64,000 bases of DNA from positions 2,512,001 through 2,576,000 of the forward strand of contig JAPNXP010000016.1 in NCBI GenBank assembly GCA_028753945.1. The letters run 5' to 3'. Position 1 is the stretch's first letter. Every line of letters starts with the position of its first letter. Under the pieces are notes generated by a model. It did no database searches and was not told where the DNA came from. It was given only the letters and a program-made list of their open reading frames with translations. The stretch is from Hexactinellida sp. DTS-2022. Lineage: Eukaryota > Porifera > Hexactinellida. This document shows positions 49,201-61,200 of this stretch, one piece after another. A program made the position numbers and the translations under genes.

Positions 49201-52200
49201 TGATGAAATCCTCATGCAAACGAATTATCTAATATCGATGTGTTCAATTTACTTTTGAGATGTGTTTCATGCAACATAATGCATGCAATTATTGCACCGT
49301 GATGTAACCAATTGCATGGGCTCAAGTTGTAAAAAAAATTATGTATAATGATACTTTCGTATGTATACAGGGCAGATAATAAATGAGAGTAGTCGTATTC
49401 CGAAATAATAAACAGGGAATTACATTATTGCCAATAAATATGTTAATTAATAAGACTATATACAGTAGAACCTTGCTAGTAAGAACACCAGGGGACCTTC
49501 AAAATGCGTTCACCTTATCCGGAAATTGTATTACCCGGTGTCATTTGTATTGAAAAAGCATTGAAGAGGACTGAAATTGTGTTCGTATTAACCGTGTTCG
49601 TACTAACAAGGTTCTACTGTAAGGTTACTTAATGCTTTCAAGCGAGGGATCAACTAAGGTGTGACAGAAAATCCTTTTTGTATTACAAACAGGTCAAAAA
49701 AGCGTGACAACTAATTTTTCTGGGATTTTGCGTTATGTAACGTTCGTTTATACAATTCAGAATATATGACTAAGTTAAGCAACAAACCTTAGGTTTTAAA
49801 TTCCCCAATATGCAATTAGCAACAACAAATACTAATTTTGGTTCAGTCTGTTTGATACTAAAATCTTTAAATCGATCCCTTTTATTAGAAGTGTAAGTGA
49901 GAGTTCTAAGCCCTTTAGAAGCGATGAAACTCTCATCCAAAGAATGAATCTTCAATAATTTGAATTGTATGTCCAGCAAACTAAAGGAAGTAAATATTAA
50001 ACACTTTTTGTGTAATTACATTGAACAATATCATGTTTACTGAGTATAATAAAATTATTTTAATACGAGTATCGAGTATTAGCATAAAAACTGCAACATT
50101 TGTGTACTGATGTGATACAATGCAATATTAAAATAACATTGTGCAATAGTTATACAATTTGTTTTTTTGAAGTAAAATACTAATTATAGAAAAAAAAACA
50201 TGCAAATTTGGGAAACAACAAGGATCTAACAATTGAAAGAGATTATCGTAAATAAAATACAGGTAGTATAAATTTTTGAGCAATAAAAATTTGGTAAATA
50301 ACAGAAATGAATCAACTATGTAGTAAAATTAAAGAAAATATCAAAATCAAAAAGATTTAAGCGATAGAAAGATTCCGAATAGTTTTATAATTTATCTTTC
50401 AAAATTCAAGTAGAAATATAGTTGCAATAACTAAGGAGTAGAAAATATAATAATATGAACTTGTGGCATAAGCCATTATGCGGCATATAATTGAATAATA
50501 ATATAATAATGTTACATATAATTCATATACATCTGCAAATGTTCTACTATAACCTTGTAGGAGTAAATCTGATTATCAAAATTTGCGAAGGTTTTAATGT
50601 AATATTGTGGACAATCATAAAACTACCTTTTAGTTATTTTTCTGATTTATGTATGATGTTAGCTGGAATAAATGTATTCTCCCAAAATTTACCCAAGATG
50701 TGTTAATCACATTCCTTTTGAACGAAAAGTTGCTAGGAAAGTACCCTGAAAGTTTAGAGTAAAAAATGAAGAACAACCTACCATAATTGCTTAATCATAA
50801 ATAAATTATAACACAATTTAAATTAAGTAATGGTGTATTAACCAGATTTTCGTATTAACCGTGTTCCTATTGACGAGAGTCTAGTGTATAATACATTAGA
50901 ATTTCCTTCGTTATAATTGTGTTTTAGCAAATATAGATTGATTGAAAGACAGGAGTATTTGTGGGGAAGATAAATGGTTTTAAACTTTAACTTTTTCCTA
51001 ACTTCCAGGATATAAACAACCGCAAAGAAAGCTTAGGGGAATTTCAGAACAAACGGAAGATAAAATATAATTATGTAACAAAGTTTACAGGAAGTATATT
51101 CTAAAACAAGGAAAATACAACTTTTAAATAGAATCAAGGTCACTTAGTCCGAAATTTAATTTTTGCACTAAATCACAATTAGAATCTCGTGACCATAATC
51201 AATGCAATATTATTAATAAATCCTAGATAAAGTTTTTAAAAAGTTTACTAAAAATTAAAATATTACAAAGTAAGATGACTTATAGTTTAATTAAATTAGC
51301 AATAAAAATTTTTAAATAACTTCTTGTGATTTAAGTCTTTGCCTGTAATATTACAAAAGTGTAATACGGAGCCCCAAGCAGTAAATCAGATGAAATGTCC
51401 ATCAACTTGTGATTAATCATTTGGTAAAAACATATAAAGTTGATTTAACAAATATTAAACCTATTCAGCTAAGTTTAACTTAAAAAATTCGTAATCATTT
51501 GTAGAAATAATATAATACATATATAGATTGCCATTGAAAACTATAGTGGACGCTCGTTAGGAATAAGGATAAGGTTTAATTCCCCTAGCCTATACAATTT
51601 CGAAAAATACGAATAAGTAAAATAGTAGTGCAATCGACTCCGCTTAATAGAGTCACCTCGGGACCAGGTCGCTTTGACCCGATTAAGCGGAGATATCTAT
51701 TAACCGAAAATATTTTAAGCAATATGTAATTCCGTCCTATGATTCCTGTGAAATTTTGACCCGATTAAGCAGTGAAATCTATTAACCGGTGGCTCTATTA
51801 AGCGGAGTCAACTGTACGTACTAACCGAGGTACGTTCGTAAACAGCATAGATTTCTGTTAATTTAGAGTATAATTAACTAGAGTATATAAATTATGTTTC
51901 CGATAAGAAAATAAAACACATTAAGAGTGCATCAAGTAGGAAATAACTTTCTATAGAAACCCAATTAAGAGAAAGGAAATCGCTTTACGTATAACACCAT
52001 ACATATTAGTCAACTTTCCAAACTATAGATTTATAAAGGAAAGGATTCTAATAAAGATACGTATGTATAATAAATGCAACTAGGAGCATACCTAATTAAA
52101 CAGGGATTATTTTGTTCAGTTCTATAATAATACGTACTTAACAAATAAAAATGTGGACCTCTAAAACAAATTAGGAATTTGAAACTAACAAAGTTAAATT

Positions 52201-55200
52201 TAAATTATTACATGGTTCATGTTTCATAGACAATTATACTTTTACCTGAATGCTAGATTAAATACGTTTGGAAACTTATTTTAGAAAATCATGTCGGGTA
52301 CAATAATTTATTTGGAATTTGGAATAATAAAGAGTTACAGTCGACTCCGCTTAATAGAGTCACCTCGGGACCAGGTTATTTTGACCCGATTAAGCGGAGA
52401 AACCGATTAACCGGTGACTCTATTAAGCGGAGCTGACTGTAATTTAATGACGATTATAATAACATCTTTTCTTAAGGATATAATTATTCAAATACTGGAT
52501 CTCAGTAGACTAGATTAAAGTTCAATACATTGTTTAAGATACAATAAGAGCGGAAAATAACCAGAAAATTAACAAAGAAAGTTCACAACCTCAAAATATT
52601 GCTTAATAAAGGGAATATTTAAGTTATTTTAGTGAAAAGATATGACAATATAATTTGGTCCAAAAATTACTCAATTTAGGTATTTGTATTTCTGGAATTA
52701 AAAAATTACTCAATTTAGGTATTTGTATTTCTGGAATTAAAACAATAAAATAATTATTTTATATTATAAATAAAAAAACGGACAATTAACGTTTGTAATC
52801 ATTAGACAAAAGTTCATTTATAAAGGATATGCAAATATATTCTTCATCCAATAACTAAAAAAATTTCCCATTTATTGAATCATATTATAGAATAATACGT
52901 ACATTATGTAACCCAACTACATAAAAATTAATAATATAACAAAATATAAATATTCTAATATATCAAGAAAATATTTTTTGGAAAAACTAAAATATTCACC
53001 ATTAATAATGAAACAACACCGGTTAAACAATAACAATAAAATTTAGTAATAAACTACAATATTCTACTGTAGTTTAAACTGAAATAAATAATATAAATCC
53101 ATTAAATTAAATATTACAGTGATATCCCAACCATTGGTGTAAATACATACCCACTTTAATATGCTTATAAAACAATGCATAAGGAGACAAATCACCAACA
53201 TTATATTTTTAGAAAAAATTCCAGTAAAACATACATCACTATTACGAGAAACACCCAATTATGGTGTAATAATTAATTAAATTGACACTTATTTGCTAAT
53301 TAATAAAAGTATAATTATGTCGAAAGGTTAACTTGATATAATTAGATAATCACATAGGAATAATGTCATACGATGTTACCAAAAGTTTAACTATTAAATT
53401 AGCAAAAATAAAGCTCTAATGAAAAATTCCCTACAAATATTCTTAAAATAATTGTTAAATAATTAAATTATTTGTTGCTTAATTAATGTTCTAACTTAGT
53501 TCACAAATGCGTACACGATTGCAAGTTGAAAGTATCATTGTGATTTATATTTTTGTTTGTCCAGAATTTATTGAGGAACTGGTAAAAGCTACAGACTTCA
53601 AATTTGGCAGAGGGGTGGGGAATACTGTATTTAGAAACAAATTATAATATCTAAGAAAAATATTCACATCTTCCCTCCGAAAGGTGACAAAACTTTTAAC
53701 CAATTAAATTCGAGGTTGTCTAAGTATGGATTAGCAGCTAGCATTCAATTTAATTGGAATAAACCACGAATAACACAAGAAAAGTTATATTTCCGGTATT
53801 TATACTCACTTTACGAGGCCCAGTTGCCCAATGGAATAGCAGGCTTGAGTGAAGAAAGCTAGCATAGTAGTAACGCCGAAAATCGAAAGATCTTCTCCTC
53901 GCCTTTTCATGAGAATTGATTGGCGAATCGAGGCATGGATATTCAAGGCATTAACTATATTTGTGTAAAATATTAACTTTTCCTCATCTGTTGATAGACA
54001 GAATAAATCCAAGTTTTGTAGAAATTGTAAACTCTCTTCAAACTCCGGATAATTCGGATGAGATACACATTGAGACAAATATTCGTAGCCAAGGAAAATG
54101 TCATCTTCTGATATTCTTGCTAAAAGGTAAACAACAACAATAAATATATTGAATACAGTAGCTCTCGTTAATACTAACGAAATATCGGTTAAAGAGTACA
54201 AGGTTTAATTTCCCTATAGCCTATACAAATAGAGCAATTGACCCCGGTTAATACTAATTCCGGATAATATGAAGAAATTATGATGGTCACCTGGTGTTTG
54301 TATCAACGGAATATTTATGATTAATATTGATTATATAATATTTATGAAAGTTTAATCAATAAGAACTAATTTCCTGTAATTAAATTTTAGTTTAATTAAA
54401 GAACTAAAAGTACACTTAACAAAAGTAATATTGATATTTATTAATAACTACCAATTTCCTAATTAAACCTTAAAATGTTAATTAATTCTAGAAATCATTT
54501 TAATTATTTCCGAGTAATGTTAAACACACGCAAAAAACGTAAGCTTATATAATGTATAAACAAATATAGTACAAAATATTATTATTTTAGAAAGAAAATT
54601 AGTTCACTCTAGACAAAATATGGTCATATTACTAATCCACAATTATAAGGGGAATTTGAATGTGAATTCCAGTAAAATTTTTGTTCGACAATAAGAAGAA
54701 ACTTGTCTGTAATTATATAAATAAACAAACAAATAAGAACTCAATAAATATTTAATAATTATGCAATAGTTGCAGCGAAAAACAGATACTTTTTATTCAT
54801 AGGTATATTGTCTATGGCATTTCATTGCATTAGTTTTAAGCGAATACACCAAATTCGGATTTACAAACAACATAAATTTGATATACAGTGAACTCCTGTT
54901 ATAACCAAGTCGAACGAAATAACATCTTATAAAGAAATGGAGATTTCCCCAATGAGCACTAAATTGTCGGTTCTGCTAAATTCCGGATTATAACGGGCCG
55001 GATTATGCAGGTTCTACTGTAATATTGGAAAACTGTGCTCTATATAAGTTATTTTATAACTGATGAATATAAGCACACCGGTTATAAGAACATATCGGAT
55101 ATAAGAACACTATGTTGGAAAACGGTTGCCATATACCCTATATAATTTATGTCGGTTATAAGCACATTAAGTGCAGTTCCCGACGATGTGCTTATAACCG

Positions 55201-58200
55201 GCATCCACTGTAATACACACCGCTTATTATTTCTAATCCCCGGGTTATAATCTGTTCCGACAAGCGGAGTATTCCCTCTACGCTGTTTATGCAATCTGTT
55301 GGTTGGGTCTGTAATGGGTTAAGTATAGTGCTTGAGCTCTCCAGAAAGGGGTAAGCTAAATAATAGAAAAGTTCTATAATACGTTAATTATACCTCGGAT
55401 ATATAATAACATAGTTGTATAATACAGTCTGGTTCTTTTATTATTAACATTTATGGACCAAAAATTGTGTTCATAATAGAGAGACTTCATAATAAGCGAA
55501 CTCAACTTAATACAAACCCTATGTAAGTTGTTAAATTGGGACCATAGGGCTTGTTCATAATAAAAATATATTCATATTAATCAGACGAATGTTAACAATA
55601 AGCAGACCTGACTGTACGTAAATTATACCTCGGATATATAATAGCATACTTCTTGTATAATACTAGTATACAGTTGAACCTCGTTAGTACGAACACGGTT
55701 AATACGAATTCCCGAATAAACGAACAAACAGTTCCACAAAATCAGGTCCCTACAATGGCTATTCAATGGGTATTACTCCGGATAAAGCTAACAAATATTT
55801 ACAATCCGTTGGTGTTCGTATTAACGAGGTTCTACTGTATATAGAAATAAATAAAGATTATTATAACTGTAAATACTAGTATGATAGCTCATAATAATAC
55901 ATTGATGTAAATTATTACCACACAATTATAAATACAGTTAGGTTCTTATACATACATAATATGAATATTAAAGTGGCCTACGTATAATACGTAATACACG
56001 CATTATATAAGCAAGGAAATAAGTTTTGAGTAATTTTACTTCTAAAGTACAAAAAGGAAATAACAAAAATAGTAATTGTTGTATCATAGAATAAATCAAC
56101 TGTAAGCATGTAAGTGCATATATTTTCTATGCAAATTTTAAGAAATAAAATTAGAACTCGTATTGAGTAAGTGATCTGAAATCATTTTAATGGAATTTAC
56201 GCCAAACAAAATAACCTGACATTAATAAATAAATTAAGGGGTCATTTCTTACTTAATATTTAAAAGAGAAGGCAATAATTTAACAGGTATACTGTGGATA
56301 TTATTATATAGTATAGTGAAGATTAATAGTGAAGTTAATTCGCCATAAGTATTGCTTTATAAAATATAATAGCAAAGTTGTAAATACGGTAATTATATAG
56401 TAGAATCTCGTTAATACGAACACCAAGGGACCGTCAAAATTTGTTCGCCTTATCTGAAATTCGTATTAACCGGTGTCATTTGTATTGAAAATTATTTCAA
56501 GGGTCCAAAAATTGTGTTCGTACTAACCGAAAATTCGTATTAACCGTGCTCGTACTAACGAGGTTCTACTGTATAGAAGGGAAATAGAGATTACTATAAC
56601 TGTAAATAGTGTTCTTATATCCGGTGTTCTTATATCCGGAATCTACTGTATATAAGTAAGAACTAAAATAAATATTATTGTTTACCTTTGAATTTACGAG
56701 AACAGCTATTGAGAGGCGGACAAGTAAATCTGATCATTATGAGCACCACATCGAGATGGATTGATTTCGCAAGATCTTCCAACCTAAACAACAACAATAA
56801 TAACAACAGTAATAATAACAACAACAATAGTAACAACAATAGTAACAACAATAGTAATAACAACAGTAACAACAATAGTAACAACAATAACAACGACAAC
56901 AACAATAATAATAATAATAATAATAGCAACAACAACAACAACAACAACAACAGCAACTATACTTACATTTCTGGCTTGAGTTGTTTCTCGAATATGAGTT
57001 TGGCTACTATTTTAGACGGACTCTCTTTAAGCAGAACCATAGAGCTAAGCGCAGTCGCATCTACAGACAAACGTACATTCAGTAATTCCTGTATTTATTT
57101 CGTATATTATAAACAGTGTAGTATTATACAGCCATTTGTAATTCCTTGAGTATAAACTTCAAGGTTACAACCGAATAGTTTAATATTCGATTGAAACAAA
57201 TACTGTTTTCCAAATACAGTAGTGTTCGCGTAATAGCAAGTCGCATTTTGAATGAAATTTGCTTGCTAATAAGCGTACTTGTATTAGAGGAACAGAATTA
57301 AGATTAAATTCTCGTTTGAGGACTGAAATAACTATCGAATAGAACAATAATGCTATTATGCGAAACACCACTGTAGTTTGGTTAGGCAACGAAATATATT
57401 TGTATTAACAACTACAGTCGACTCCGCTTAATAGAGCTACCTCGGGACCAGGTTACTTTGACCCGATTAAGCGGAGAAATCTATTAACCGAAAATATTTT
57501 AAGCCAGAATGTAATTCCGTCCTATAAATCCTGTGAAATTTTGACCCAATTAAGCAGTGAAATCTATTAACCAGTGGCTCTATTAAGCGGAGTATACTGT
57601 AGTATATCAAAACAACTATTTGTATAAACAACTATGTGATTATACAATTATTCAGTTGGATAACTAACTAACTACGTATTTTGTTGAAGCGGTTAAAACC
57701 TAGATTATAACTAACTAACTTTCTTGTAGATTATTCTTTATAAGGAAAGACCGAATAGTCTCTAGATGTTGGAAGAACCAATCAAAATAGCTGTAGGTGT
57801 ACTTCATTGTTATCATCTGTGGAAACTCGACACTTAGAGTTTCCAGCTCTTCGCCTATCGAACCCATAGCAGAGCCTTCTGTCTCGGATATAAACTGAGT
57901 CGAATCCTGGGAGGGAATATCGGGAATAGTGTCCGTGGCGTTTGATGGGAATAGAATTCCTAAAATACAAATATCAATACAGTAGAGCCTCTGAACAACG
58001 GACACCTTGGGACCGGAACCGTTGTCCGTTATTTAGAGGTTGTCCGTTATTTAGAGGTTGCTTTTCTATTAGACATATGCTAAATATATAAATCCGTGCC
58101 ACGAGGGTTGTCCGTTATTTAGAGGTCGTCCGCTATTTGGAGTGTCCGTTATGGGAGAACACGGTTAATACGAATTTCCGGATAAGACCAATAAACAGTT

Positions 58201-61200
58201 CAACAAAATCAGTTCCCTAAAATGGCTATTCAATGGGTATTAATTACTCTGTTAATACGAACTTCGGATAAAGCGAGCAAATTTCGACGGTCCCCTGGTG
58301 TTGCATAACTAATTACAGTAGAACCTTAAACATTAAAGTATATACACCAAAGGACCTCAAAATGTGTTCGCCTTATCCAGAATTCGTATTAACCAATATC
58401 ATTTGTATTGAAAAGTGAAATAGTGTTCCTATTAACCGTGTTCGTATTAACCAATATCATTTGTATTGAAAAGTGAAATAATGTTCCAGTTCCTATTAAC
58501 CGTGTTCGTATTAACCAATATCATTTGTATTGAAAATTGAAGGGGACTGAATACTTGTCCTATTACCGATAAACTACATAACTAAGTACCTTCTCTGTTG
58601 GTAGAGAATGCCTTGAACAGGTCGTTAAGCGAGCTGGTAATATTAGCAAGCGTCATATCGTTAACGAGTCCCTCCTCTTCCACAGCCAGCGTAGACCTGA
58701 CGGCCCTGAATAGCCTTTCTACGGCTCTGTATTGGAACTCGCGTAGCTTCTTAAGGGACAGGAAGTGGGAGGGCCTCAAGGGGTCTGTGAACTTTGTGAG
58801 GAGGATGTTAGGCGTAAGGGACTTTAGCATGTGCCCGTTACGCACCAGGTTAAGTGGGAGGACCAGGTCTCCGGATAGCTTTATTATCTCGTTGATAGTC
58901 TGAGTAATACAGGAATAGTCATACAAGAATAATACACGAATAATACAGGAATTATACAGGGATTATACAATAATAATACAAACTACTACAAAATAATAAT
59001 ACAATAAGAATACAATAAGAATGTAATAATTATATTCAGTCAGGTCTGCTTATTGTGAACAGTTTTTCGTCTGCTTAATATGAACATCTTTTTAATATGA
59101 ACAACTACAAGCCCTATGGTCCCAATTTAACAACTTACATAGAGTTTACATTATTATTAACATATTATGACTCTCTATTAATAACACATTTTTTGGCCCC
59201 TTGAATGTTCATAATAAAAGAACCTGACTGTAATTTGGATTACAATCTTGTGTTGGTACATTTATGTTAACTAACTTACCTGTAGAAATATTAATGGTTG
59301 GGACAGTGAATAGTTATCAAAAATGAAATTCTTGTCGAACGCTTTGGTTGCCAGGGGCTTTACAGCTCCAGATGAGGAGGTCCTGGATAGTTTGGGCGCG
59401 GAACAGACTACAGTAAGCAGAGAGTATAAATAGAGAATAAATAGAGTATAAATAGAGAATAAATAGAGAATAAATAGAGAATAAATAGAGTATAAATAGA
59501 GTATAAATAGAGAATAAATAGAGAATAAATAGAGAAATATATGTTATGTATTAATTGATGAAGATACGAGCAACCAACAAACTAATAATACAACTAACAA
59601 AAAATTAGCAACAAAGAAAACACATAAACAAATAAACATTATAAACAAACAACATAGAAGCGAGCAATCAGGCAAACAAACAAACATTCAATCAAACAAA
59701 CAAACAAACAAACAATCAAACAAACAAACAAACAAATAATCATTCATTCAAACAAACAAACCAATAAACATTCAATCATTCAATAACAAGCAAACAGATA
59801 GAAACAACAAACACTGTACATAACAAACACCAAACAACAAACAACCAACAAACAACCAACACTGTACACAACAACATATAACTATACTATACTATAGGCT
59901 ATATCACTTACCAGTGCTCTTATGCAAACACAGTTTCTGAGTGGCGCTCTTAAGCAGGTCCCTACTGGTCTCATACGCTATATCATAAGAACACAGCAGA
60001 TCTAGGATGATCAGAGAAGGCACGAAGTTAACAAGTTGTCTCAGTACTACAGATTCCCCAGATCTAGTTAACAAGCGCTCTTCTCCCGATAGCATTATGC
60101 GAGACAGATTGGTGCTAACGAGTATGTTAATCAGCTCGTCGCTAGCAATAGAGTTCTTAGTCAGACAAGTGGTTAGTCTGTCATAGTCCTCAGAAGTTAC
60201 ATTGTCTCTGCTCATTATCTCGATTGGGTCGAAACTAGGTTCCTATAGAGATATACAGTTCAAACCGGTTTTTTCTAACCATTTCTTTTTAGATAAAAAT
60301 AGTAAGAAAAAACCGATGAAAAATACAGTATAGTTGGAATTTCTTACAAAAGATGCATTACTAATAGTTAGAATAAACCGAGTTAGAATAACCCGAGTTA
60401 GAATACACCGGTTTCGACGTACGTTGGAAGTATAGGATAGGAGAAATGCAATATGTTACTCTAATAGCAAGACTAGTATAGTAACAAGTTAATTTCAGTC
60501 CCAAGCGAGCATGATAATTATGTTCCTTTAATAGCAAGTTCGCCTATTAGTCAGCAAACTGCGACTTGTTATTACGCCCCACTGTATATGATAGGGTTGG
60601 AAAAAAATTAAAAATTATGTTTTTTTTTTAACTCGGGTTTATTTATTTCAGCATTTATATCCTAATAATATTTCCACAATATTACTACCATAATTCTTGT
60701 TACAAGTTTTAACAACATCATCTGTGAAGTGAACTTCACCAAAAAATATCCGATTCTCAAAAATACAAATAGGACACACTACCAAAAATTTGTGATGTAA
60801 TTAATTAAAGATGATATTTTCCAAACCCTTGATGATACGTATACTAATATCACATTGTATATATTCTTGTTAATAGAACTGTTATAATAGGAATGAACGA
60901 ATAAGTTACCTCATCCTGTTTTGAAGCAGCTGCCATTTCATTTCCGATAGATTCCATCTTTTCCGCGAAATGTACCATTTGAGCGCCAATTTGTCCCTCG
61001 AGCTTAAATATTTTCACAACTTCGTAAGCCGAAACGAAATTTCCCAGTTTTAAACACATATTCAATAGATTGACGGGTGAAGATAACATTTTCCTAATTA
61101 TATTCTGTTTGGGAGAATATTCTTTTGATTGTCTATCGAACTTCCGTTTATGTTTCCGAATAGAAACACTCGTTTTTAATTTTGGCCGAAAAAGAATTTG

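Larger units (their letters stand above)
49981..53809. other. ZFYVE26: 3.8-kb ZFYVE26 intron
   Basis: Very AT-rich. It contains a family B end (50,848-50,887), a family B-like start near 51,550, two family A MITEs (51,633-51,814 and 52,338-52,439), a direct 47-bp duplication at about 52,668-52,745 and a family M repeat (53,552-53,760). The open frames 50,491-50,706 and 53,064-53,258 carry no motif. Confidence 0.6.
54120..56685. other. ZFYVE26: 2.6-kb intron crowded with MITEs
   Basis: In order: family B relic (54,155-54,305), E (54,886-55,019), D (55,061-55,210), C (55,424-55,614), B (55,671-55,837), B (56,398-56,572) and a D end (56,590-56,650). The remainder is AT-rich with no gene. The open frames at 55,082-55,294 and 55,653-55,844 lie in the MITEs. 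Confidence 0.7.

Noticed and set aside
56675-57149. Poly-Leu and poly-Asn proteins
   Set aside because: They read through an AAC/AAT microsatellite; the real coding parts are the two short ZFYVE26 exons on either side.
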